From contig JAFRCZ010000285.1 of the NCBI GenBank assembly GCA_017404125.1, positions 1-11,016 of the forward strand: a stretch of 11,016 nt of DNA, read 5' to 3'. This DNA is from Methanobrevibacter sp. (GTDB taxonomy: Archaea; Methanobacteriota; Methanobacteria; Methanobacteriales; Methanobacteriaceae). A model generated the notes under the pieces. That model was given only the letters and a program-made list of their open reading frames with translations. It had not been told where the DNA came from and did no database searches. Positions 6,454-11,016 of the stretch are shown one piece after another. Position 1 is the first letter of the stretch; each line of letters begins with the position of its first letter. Both the position numbers and the translations under genes were made by a program.

Positions 6454-7824
6454 TTACATAATCTTTAAGATTTTATAATAGGCATCTGTTGATGGATGAA
6501 CTTCCAGGAAATCATCGAAATCCTCTTTTTCTATTCCCATATTCATTAGGAATGCAAGATATGCAGTATCATCAATTGAAGATGGTGATATTTGGCTTGC
6601 CCTAACTATTTCCTCTGTTTCACTATTCAATGAAACTTTTGTAAGTCCAGTCTCTCCACGCAAGATTCTCCAGAATGCATGAGGTCCTCCGAGACCTGGA
6701 ATGATTACATCTTCAATCTTGTCTTCATCAACATTGTCTTGTTTTTGAGTAAAGCTGACATCCAAATCCAATGTTAAGGATTGTGGAACAATGATATCAT
6801 CAAATTTATTCAAGTATCCTGCCATATTTCTTGCAGCTGAGATTCCTTCTTTTCTTGCATATGGGGTTAAGGTTATTCCTCCGGTTACATCACCTGCTGC
6901 ATAAATATTTGCAATTGAGGTTTGGAAGAAATCGTTGACTTTAATTGATCCATCATCATTCAAATCAACAATATCTGCCACCAATTCTGAATTAGGGACT
7001 CTTCCCGTAGCTATTAAGGTTTTTCCTTCAAACTCTCCTTTATCTGTTATAATGGAGTTTTCAGTGATTTCCAACACATCAGTTTTTTCACAGATATCCA
7101 CTTCATTAATGAGTTTTTTTACAACATAAGATTTTATTTCCGGTTCTAAATCTTTTAGGATTTCACTCCTTGCAATGATTTTTACTTCACTTCCAAAGCT
7201 TGAGAAAAGGTTGGAAAGTTCAGTAGCGATTATTCCACCTCCAACTATGTTTAATTTAGGTGGAACTTCCTCTAAATCAAGCACATCGCTGCTTGTTAAG
7301 GCATATTCTACTCCAGGGATATTTGGAATAAAAGGTCTTGCGCCAGTAGCTATCAATAGATTTTCCGCTTCAAAACTTAGGATTTCTTTTCCATCATACT
7401 CTTCCTTTTGAAGTTCATTTTCATTATCTAATTTAACGGTAACGATGATTTTGTCTTCATCATTTATTTCCACACTAGCTTCCCCATAAATGACTTTATT
7501 ATCTACACTTTCATTTTCTTCCTGGTTAAGCTTGCGAAGGAATTTCTGAGTCTTTTTAATATTGTCACATGCAGTCTTGAAATCAAAGTTTATATCTCCA
7601 TCAATGAATCCGATTTCATTGTATCTTTTGAAATTTCTTATGAAACGGCTGATGTCAGTTAATGCACAGACAACCATGCACCCTTCATTAAGACAGGTTC
7701 CCGCAATGTATTTCTTTTCTATGACTAAAGTTTCCTCTCCTAGTTTTCCAAGCTCAAATGAGCCTAATCTCCCTGCTGGACCTGCTCCAATAACAATATT
7801 TTTTATCTTTTTAATCTCTTCCAT
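6454..7824 (-). CDS. Dihydrolipoamide-dehydrogenase-like FAD/NAD disulfide oxidoreductase, divergent
   Basis: A 456-residue member of the class I pyridine nucleotide-disulfide oxidoreductases. It has an N-terminal FAD-binding GAGPAG (13-18), the redox disulfide C44-LNEG-C49, a second Rossmann site VGGGIIATE (194-202), the ATGRVPNS turn (272-279) and the second FAD motif IYAAGDVTG (307-315). Normal lipoamide dehydrogenases read C-x4-C-[IM]-P-S-K; here the residues after C49 are M-V-V-C, so the lysine that contacts the flavin is replaced by C53. The C-terminal interface retains H443-P444 but continues S-T-D instead of the usual T-x-x-E, and the motif near 351-360 is also diverged. Methanogens lack the 2-oxoacid dehydrogenase complexes this enzyme normally serves, so the substrate is unknown; a different disulfide, a persulfide or a quinone are possibilities. 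The start ATG follows an AGGGATTGA site. Transcribed alone, towards the nitroreductase gene. Confidence 0.88.
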   Translation of the reverse strand: MEEIKKIKNIVIGAGPAGRLGSFELGKLGEETLVIEKKYIAGTCLNEGCMVVCALTDISRFIRNFKRYNEIGFIDGDINFDFKTACDNIKKTQKFLRKLNQEENESVDNKVIYGEASVEINDEDKIIVTVKLDNENELQKEEYDGKEILSFEAENLLIATGARPFIPNIPGVEYALTSSDVLDLEEVPPKLNIVGGGIIATELSNLFSSFGSEVKIIARSEILKDLEPEIKSYVVKKLINEVDICEKTDVLEITENSIITDKGEFEGKTLIATGRVPNSELVADIVDLNDDGSIKVNDFFQTSIANIYAAGDVTGGITLTPYARKEGISAARNMAGYLNKFDDIIVPQSLTLDLDVSFTQKQDNVDEDKIEDVIIPGLGGPHAFWRILRGETGLTKVSLNSETEEIVRASQISPSSIDDTAYLAFLMNMGIEKEDFDDFLEVHPSTDAYYKILKIM

Positions 7825-7872
7825 TTCAATCCCTAAAGTTTTGTTTTAATTAATTTTTTCTTTGTTTATTTT

Positions 7873-7880
7873 ATTATAAA
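7873..7880 (-). promoter_or_regulatory. Candidate box A for the flavoprotein gene
   Basis: On the minus strand it reads TTTATAAT, about 50 bases before the ATG at 7824, giving a predicted leader of roughly 25 bases. Two direct TTATCAATTAT copies lie just upstream (7885-7918). Confidence 0.4.
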
Positions 7881-7884
7881 TTAT

Positions 7885-7918
7885 TTATCAATTATTTATT
7901 ATTTGCCTTATCAATTAT
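7885..7918. repeat. Paired TTATCAATTAT direct repeats
   Basis: The 11-base string occurs identically at 7885-7895 and 7908-7918, 23 bases apart, roughly two helical turns. On the minus strand it sits immediately upstream of the putative flavoprotein box A, the usual place for an archaeal activator or a TFB-recruiting factor. Function is inference. Confidence 0.5.
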
Positions 7919-7976
7919 CTATGAAATATTTTTTAAAAATTTTTTAAGATTGTTTTTATTCTATAAAATAAAAATA

Positions 7977-7984
7977 TTTATATA
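7977..7984 (+). promoter_or_regulatory. Box A (TATA) for hypC
   Basis: TTTATATA is an exact match to the methanogen box A consensus. Predicted transcription start is near 8005, which leaves an unusually long leader of about 135 bases containing the 8050-8104 repeat. A second, closer promoter cannot be excluded. Confidence 0.55.
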
Positions 7985-8049
7985 ATGTAAAGACTATAAT
8001 AAAAATATTAAAAGAAAGTGATTTTTGAATTAAAATATTTTTAAATTAA

Positions 8050-8104
8050 TTTAATTCGATAGTTTAATTTGATTAGTTTAATTCAATTAATTTAATTCAT
8101 TTAA
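8050..8104 (+). repeat. Four imperfect 13-14 bp tandem units upstream of hypC
   Basis: Units are TTTAATTCGATAG (8050-8062), TTTAATTTGATTAG (8063-8076), TTTAATTCAATTAA (8077-8090) and TTTAATTCATTTAA (8091-8104). All begin TTTAATT and abut without gaps. Located between the box A and the ribosome site of hypC. It could be an operator array, or slippage-derived leader sequence. Confidence 0.75.
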
Positions 8105-8143
8105 ATAAACAAGTTTATTAAATAAAAATAAGGAGTTGTTGTT

Positions 8144-8413
8144 ATGTGTATTGCTGCACCAGCTAAAATTGTAGAAATTGACACTGAATCTAACATTTGT
8201 GCTGCAGACTTTGGAGGAGTAAGACAAAATGCAAAATTGGATCTTCTCCCAGATGTAGAAGTTGGAGATTATGTTTTAATTCATGCAGGATATGCTATTG
8301 AAAAATTATCTGAAGAAGCTGCAAAGGAATCTTTAGAATCCTGGGATGAATTATTGGAAATGTTAGAGGAAGAAGACAGAGAACGTGAAAAAATGATGAA
8401 AGACATGTTATAA
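8144..8413 (+). CDS. hypC: [NiFe]-hydrogenase maturation chaperone HypC
   Basis: An 89-residue HypC/HupF chaperone. With HypD it carries the Fe(CN)2CO unit to the precursor of the hydrogenase large subunit in the cytosol. The essential N-terminal cysteine is C2 (MCIAAPAKIVEI, resembling the consensus MCLx(I/V)P). The core continues with ADFGGVRQNAKLDLLP (21-36) and VGDYVLIHAGYAIEKL (40-55), including the conserved H47. Residues 66-89 form a very acidic then basic helical tail (SWDELLEMLEEEDREREKMM), longer than in minimal HypC. A methanogen with several [NiFe] hydrogenases needs this protein, but no hydrogenase or other hyp gene is nearby. An AGGAG site at 8131-8135 supports the start. A hairpin with T run follows. 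Confidence 0.96.
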   Translation: MCIAAPAKIVEIDTESNICAADFGGVRQNAKLDLLPDVEVGDYVLIHAGYAIEKLSEEAAKESLESWDELLEMLEEEDREREKMMKDML

Positions 8414-8474
8414 GTCTTTTATTCATTTATTTTTTCTTTTGTTTTCTAGCTTTTTAATTTATTTTATTATTTTA

Positions 8475-8502
8475 ATTAATCATTTTTGATTAATCATTTT
8501 TT
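8475..8502 (+). terminator. Hairpin and T6 after hypC
   Basis: ATTAATCA (8475-8482) and TGATTAAT (8487-8494) pair perfectly around TTTT and are followed by CA and six T residues. It lies 62 bases after the hypC stop, so it may end the hypC transcript. The same bases form part of the ATTAATCAT repeat set. Confidence 0.45.
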
Positions 8503-8512
8503 AATTAATCAT
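8475..8512 (+). repeat. Three ATTAATCAT copies at 14-15 base spacing
   Basis: Copies lie at 8475-8483, 8489-8497 and 8504-8512, all in the same orientation, in the gap between hypC and the HD-domain gene. The spacing is similar to that of the repeats before hypC and arcS. Confidence 0.55.
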
Positions 8513-8562
8513 ATGTTTCATTTGTTTTCATGCTATTTTTAATTAAATTTTTGTAATTTTTT

Positions 8563-8568
8563 AAGGGA
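8563..8568 (+). promoter_or_regulatory. Ribosome site that selects a TTG start
   Basis: AAGGGA (followed by TTATC) ends 6 bases before the TTG at 8575 and 18 bases before the first in-frame ATG at 8587. The spacing favours TTG as the true start of the HD-domain gene. Confidence 0.55.
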
Positions 8569-8574
8569 TTATCA

Positions 8575-9096
8575 TTGATATATGATATGATTTGTGATTA
8601 TATGGATGAGGAAATTGAATTATTGAAAGAAGTAGGTTGTCCTGATTGGGTAATTGAGCATTCTAAAGGAGTTTCAAGAAAGGCATGTGAAATTGCCTCT
8701 AACTTTGATGATGTGGATATGGAACTTGTTAGAGTCGGCGCTCTATTGCATGATATCGGCAGATCTAAAACCAGTTCTATAGAACATGCAGTGATAGGTG
8801 CTCAAATGCTTAAGGAAAGAGGATATTCACAGGATATAATCAATATTGTTGAAAGGCATATTGGAACTGGCCTTAGTGAAGATGATGCAAGAGAATTAGG
8901 GCTTCCTATAAAGGATTACACTCCTCAAACATTGGAAGAGAAAATAGTTTCCCATGCAGATAATCTATTCAATGGTGCAGATGAAGTGGATATTGATTTT
9001 ACTATTCAGAAATGGAAAAGAAAATTAGGTGAAAATCATCCATCCATTGAAAAGATCAAGGAAATACATAAAGAACTTGTTTTAATATTTGAATAA
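8575..9096 (+). CDS. HD-domain metal-dependent phosphohydrolase (archaeal, TIGR00295-like)
   Basis: A 173-residue soluble protein built around a single HD domain. The metal ligands are visible in order: H29 (VIEHS), H59-D60 (ALLHDIGR), further histidines H71 and H95 (ERHIG), and the distal D129 in SHADN. The full set implies an active phosphohydrolase that uses one or two metal ions. It resembles the archaeal group often labelled TIGR00295. Other archaeal HD proteins include MptB, which opens a dihydroneopterin cyclic phosphate in methanopterin synthesis; I cannot assign this protein to that step. The chosen start is TTG at 8575, favoured by an AAGGGA site 6 bases upstream; an ATG at 8587 is the alternative and would remove only four residues. 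It may share a transcript with hypC if the hairpin between them is read through. Confidence 0.83.
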   Translation: MIYDMICDYMDEEIELLKEVGCPDWVIEHSKGVSRKACEIASNFDDVDMELVRVGALLHDIGRSKTSSIEHAVIGAQMLKERGYSQDIINIVERHIGTGLSEDDARELGLPIKDYTPQTLEEKIVSHADNLFNGADEVDIDFTIQKWKRKLGENHPSIEKIKEIHKELVLIFE

Positions 9097-9173
9097 TTCT
9101 TAAATTTGAATAATTCATAGCTTAGAAAAATCATTTTAAAAAAAATATTTATAAATGAAATTTAAATATTTAA

Positions 9174-9267
9174 TTGATATTAATAAATTGATTAATAAAT
9201 TGATATTAATAAATTGATATTAATAAATTGATATTAATAAATTGATTAATAGATTGATATTAATATT
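9174..9267 (+). repeat. Seven-unit A/T tandem repeat upstream of arcS
   Basis: Consecutive units start at 9174, 9188, 9200, 9214, 9228, 9242 and 9254. Five are TTGATATTAATAAA (the last ends ATT instead of AAA) and two, the second and sixth, are a 12-base form lacking two bases (TTGATTAATAAA and TTGATTAATAGA). The length pattern 14-12-14-14-14-12-14 is symmetric. It fills much of the 222-base gap before arcS. Confidence 0.9.
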
Positions 9268-9318
9268 TTATCAAATTTTAAACTAATTTTTAATTTTATA
9301 ATTTATACGAGGAAAAGA

Positions 9319-10230
9319 ATGAAAGTTATTTGTTCAAGTGATGAGTCATTATACAGGCCTGAAGTGGTAAGATGGAGGCAAAGGATGGCAATGATGCAGC
9401 CTTTAGGGGATGTTGTTGTTGCACTTCCATGCAGTATGAAAAAGCCATATTCCAATTCACAATCCCATCAAAGATTCAGAAGGGCTACTAAAGGCTATCA
9501 GGAAGTGATTGTAACTTCTCCCTTTGGTATTTGTCCAAGAGAATTGGAAAACACCTTCCCAATCCAATCATATGATGTTGCAGTTTCCGGTGATTGGAAT
9601 GATGATGAGATAAGATTAGCTGGAGAGCTTTTAAGGGATTATGTTGGAGACAAGCCAGTAATAGCTAATGTTGAGGGAGGCTATGAAGAGGTTTGCCGTG
9701 AATATTTGGATAACTGCACTTACGTTTGTGAAAATGGAAGGCCTACCTCTCCAGAGTCCATATTCAATTTAAGGGAAGAGCTTAAGAAATATCCTAAAAC
9801 CAAACATAGGGACAGGGTCTTGAATGAACTCAGATCTGTTGCCAAATACCAGTTTGGTAAAGAGGCTGAAGCTATAATCACTGATGATGTTGTTACAAAA
9901 GGAAGATATCATAGAAATCTTTATTCTAATGGCAAGACTTTAGCTCTTCTTAATAGAGATATCGGATTATACGCTCTCAATCTTGAAGGAGGTAGGAGAC
10001 TCGCTGAACTTGGCATTCATGTTGTTGAGATTGATTTTGACTTAAAAACCAACACTTTATTTGCTCCAGGAATTGTTGATGCAGATTCAAATATCCTTCC
10101 TAAAGATGAAGTTGTAGTCGTTAGAAATGATGAGGTTGTAGCAGTTGGAAAAGCTGTTTTAACCGGTCGGGAAATGATTGAATCCAGAAATGGTGTTGGA
10201 GTAAAAATAAGGCATAGAATTAAGAATTAG
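9319..10230 (+). CDS. arcS: Archaeosine synthase, short form (ArcS core plus PUA domain)
   Basis: A 303-residue tRNA-modification protein. The ArcS signature P-C-S-x3-K-P-Y-S-x-S-x-S-H is present as PCSMKKPYSNSQSH (37-50, C38). ArcS acts on preQ0 already placed at position 15 of the tRNA D-loop, leading to archaeosine; published work describes it as attaching lysine, with a radical SAM partner completing the reaction. Residues 1-170 match the ArcS-specific (DUF5591-like) domain, about 180-225 a connecting domain, and 228-303 a PUA RNA-binding domain ending in GVGVKIRHRIKN. Longer euryarchaeal ArcS proteins carry a TGT-like region in front; it is missing here, with no sign of a broken upstream fragment, so this is a natural short form or one half of a split enzyme. 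A clear GAGGA site precedes the ATG. Confidence 0.88.
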   Translation: MKVICSSDESLYRPEVVRWRQRMAMMQPLGDVVVALPCSMKKPYSNSQSHQRFRRATKGYQEVIVTSPFGICPRELENTFPIQSYDVAVSGDWNDDEIRLAGELLRDYVGDKPVIANVEGGYEEVCREYLDNCTYVCENGRPTSPESIFNLREELKKYPKTKHRDRVLNELRSVAKYQFGKEAEAIITDDVVTKGRYHRNLYSNGKTLALLNRDIGLYALNLEGGRRLAELGIHVVEIDFDLKTNTLFAPGIVDADSNILPKDEVVVVRNDEVVAVGKAVLTGREMIESRNGVGVKIRHRIKN

Positions 10231-10273
10231 TTTAATTGGTTAATGATTTTTAATATTTTAATGCCCCTTTTTA

Positions 10274-10355
10274 TTACCTAAATTAATAAGCCTTAAATAT
10301 AATTAAAACAATAGTTATATTATTAACTTTTTGTTAGGATATAAAATTTAGGTAA
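10274..10355. repeat. 11-bp perfect inverted repeat with 60-base spacer
   Basis: TTACCTAAATT (10274-10284) and AATTTAGGTAA (10345-10355) are exact reverse complements. The right arm ends about 10 bases before the box A of the MIP18-family gene. It could be a pair of operator half-sites closing a loop, or be part of the arcS 3' end. Confidence 0.65.
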
Positions 10356-10364
10356 ATTTTATTC

Positions 10365-10372
10365 TTATATAG
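10365..10372 (+). promoter_or_regulatory. Candidate box A for the MIP18-family gene
   Basis: TTATATAG is centred about 45 bases before the ATG. It predicts transcription start near 10395 and a leader of under 20 bases that still contains the GAGGAGAT ribosome site. Confidence 0.5.
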
Positions 10373-10413
10373 TTATAATAAATTTAATTTAAAAAAACAT
10401 TCGAGGAGATAAA

Positions 10414-10701
10414 ATGTCTGAAGAATTAGCACTTGCTGTAAAAGATGCAGTTTCTGTTGTAAACGACCCTCATATGGGTGTAAGTATTGTAGAAATGGGT
10501 ATTGTACAATCTATTGCAATTGAAGGTTCAACTGCTGAAATAGTAATTAAACCTACCAACCCTGGTTGTATGAGTGTAACCCGTATAGCTGCTCAAGCTA
10601 AAGCAGAAGCTTTAAAAGTTGAAGGGATTGACAAAGTTAAACTCATTATTGAAGGTCACGTAATGGCTGACTCTCTTAATGAGATGCTTAACAGAGATTA
10701 A
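10414..10701 (+). CDS. MIP18/DUF59-family iron-sulfur cluster assembly factor
   Basis: A 95-residue single-domain protein of the MIP18 (DUF59, SufT/PaaD-like) family, which helps assemble or deliver Fe-S clusters. It shows the family pattern: V-x-D-P-H-M-G-V-S-I-V-E-M-G-I-V (16-31), the strand AEIVIKPTNPGC (41-52) with the conserved reactive cysteine C52, then a long helix SVTRIAAQAKAEALK (54-68) and the strand-turn KVKLIIEGH (75-83). The usual D-L-G turn is E-M-G here. Stand-alone archaeal copies are thought to act with the ApbC/Nbp35 P-loop carrier; the partner is not in this window. A strong GAGGAGAT site precedes the ATG. A 9-bp hairpin overlaps the stop codon, marking the transcript end. 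Confidence 0.88.
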   Translation: MSEELALAVKDAVSVVNDPHMGVSIVEMGIVQSIAIEGSTAEIVIKPTNPGCMSVTRIAAQAKAEALKVEGIDKVKLIIEGHVMADSLNEMLNRD

Positions 10702-10730
10702 GTTTTTTAAACTTAATTCTCCTATTTTTT
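10697..10730 (+). terminator. Hairpin overlapping the stop codon, with downstream T6
   Basis: ATTAAGTTT (10697-10705) and AAACTTAAT (10709-10717) pair perfectly around TTT; the stop codon lies inside the left arm. A run of six T residues follows at 10725-10730. A good terminator for the MIP18-family gene. Confidence 0.6.
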
Positions 10731-10757
10731 AATTTTTATTCTTTAAATCTTGTAAAA

Positions 10758-10785
10758 AATTTTTAAGGATTTTTCCTTAAAAGTT
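10758..10785. repeat. 12-bp hairpin between the MIP18 gene and the tRNA promoter
   Basis: TTTTAAGGA (10761-10769) and TCCTTAAAA (10774-10782) pair perfectly around TTTT. The stem extends by three more pairs, one of them G-U. It is preceded by an A run, not followed by a T run, so in plus-strand RNA it is not a standard terminator; read on the minus strand it would be hairpin plus T run. Confidence 0.55.
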
Positions 10786-10797
10786 CTGTACAAAAGA

Positions 10798-10805
10798 TTT
10801 ATATA
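10798..10805 (+). promoter_or_regulatory. Box A (TATA) for tRNA-Ile
   Basis: TTTATATA, an exact methanogen box A, lies about 40 bases before the tRNA. It predicts transcription start near 10828 and a short 5' leader to be removed by RNase P. Confidence 0.7.
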
Positions 10806-10844
10806 TTATTTAACATAAAGTTAATAATACTTGGATTTTTGTAT

Positions 10845-10919
<75 letters not shown>

Positions 10920-10920
10920 C

Positions 10921-10954
10921 TTTTACTAATTTTATTATTTTTTTCACTTTTTTT
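10921..10954 (+). terminator. Oligo-T terminator of the tRNA gene
   Basis: T runs of four, seven (10938-10944) and seven (10948-10954) follow the tRNA within 35 bases, as is common after archaeal tRNA genes. The rest of the window to 11016 is T-rich and I see no gene in it. Confidence 0.55.
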
Positions 10955-11016
10955 ACTTATAGTCAATTTTATCATCTTTTTTTCCAATTTTTCAGTATTT
11001 TCATTTGATTAATTAA

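Larger units (their letters stand above)
7825..8143. other. 319-base intergenic region with divergent promoters and repeats
   Basis: I see no gene here. It is almost pure A/T and separates the divergently read flavoprotein and hypC genes. It contains a TATA-like element for the flavoprotein (7873-7880, minus), paired TTATCAATTAT copies (7885-7895 and 7908-7918), a good box A for hypC (7977-7984), a 14-base tandem repeat (8050-8104), a small inverted repeat (8104-8119) and the hypC ribosome site. Confidence 0.7.

Noticed and set aside
7825..8143. Riboswitch or structured RNA in the long hypC leader
   Set aside because: Apart from one 7-bp inverted repeat near the ribosome site I find no G/C-containing stems; the region is repeat and A/T filler, with no known riboswitch core.
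9174..9267. CRISPR array
   Set aside because: The units abut without spacers and are only 12-14 bases long, so this is a simple tandem repeat.

Overview
The window is a strongly A+T-rich piece of an archaeal chromosome, most likely from a methanogen of the Methanobacteriales close to Methanobrevibacter. This rests on archaeal marker genes (pelota, archaeosine synthase, a MIP18/DUF59 protein of archaeal type, a long archaeal prephenate dehydrogenase, HypC), on TATA-like box A promoters, on Shine-Dalgarno sites matching the archaeal 16S tail (GGTGATC, GAGGAGAT), and on A/T-loaded intergenic DNA. The placement within the order is inference from gene content and composition; no 16S gene is present.

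Layout. Positions 9-3330 lie on the minus strand and read tyrA, then a ClC-type chloride/proton transporter with a C-terminal RCK_C-like domain, then a small NifX/NifB-type cofactor-binding protein. The last two are tightly coupled: the stop of one overlaps the Shine-Dalgarno of the next. A divergent promoter region (3331-3516) separates tyrA from pelA. On the plus strand follow pelA (ribosome rescue), a MraY/WecA-like membrane glycosyl-phosphate transferase and a nitroreductase-family flavoprotein. Two good hairpins at 6329-6421 end the nitroreductase and meet a convergent, unusual lipoamide-dehydrogenase-like flavoprotein (6454-7824, minus). A 319-base A/T region (7825-8143) holds divergent promoters and a tandem repeat. 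Then come hypC, an HD-domain phosphohydrolase with a TTG start, a short archaeosine synthase (arcS), a MIP18-family Fe-S assembly factor and tRNA-Ile(GAU).

How the genes relate. This looks like a housekeeping stretch of mostly single-gene units, with no phage, transposon, CRISPR or obvious defence island. Themes are translation and RNA (PelA, ArcS, tRNA-Ile), metal-centre assembly (HypC for [NiFe] hydrogenases, MIP18 and perhaps the NifX-like protein), flavin redox enzymes, aromatic amino acid synthesis and envelope lipid-carrier chemistry.

The most interesting points are not a new multi-gene system. They are: a flavoprotein whose flavin-contacting lysine is a cysteine and whose C-terminal His-Glu pair is altered; a MraY-like enzyme with Glu in place of a conserved Asp; a short ArcS without a TGT-like N-terminal half; a TyrA tail resembling the FDX-ACB fold; a tRNA-Ile with non-canonical pairs at 1-72 and 12-23; and three leaders that carry A/T repeats with a period of about 14 bases.
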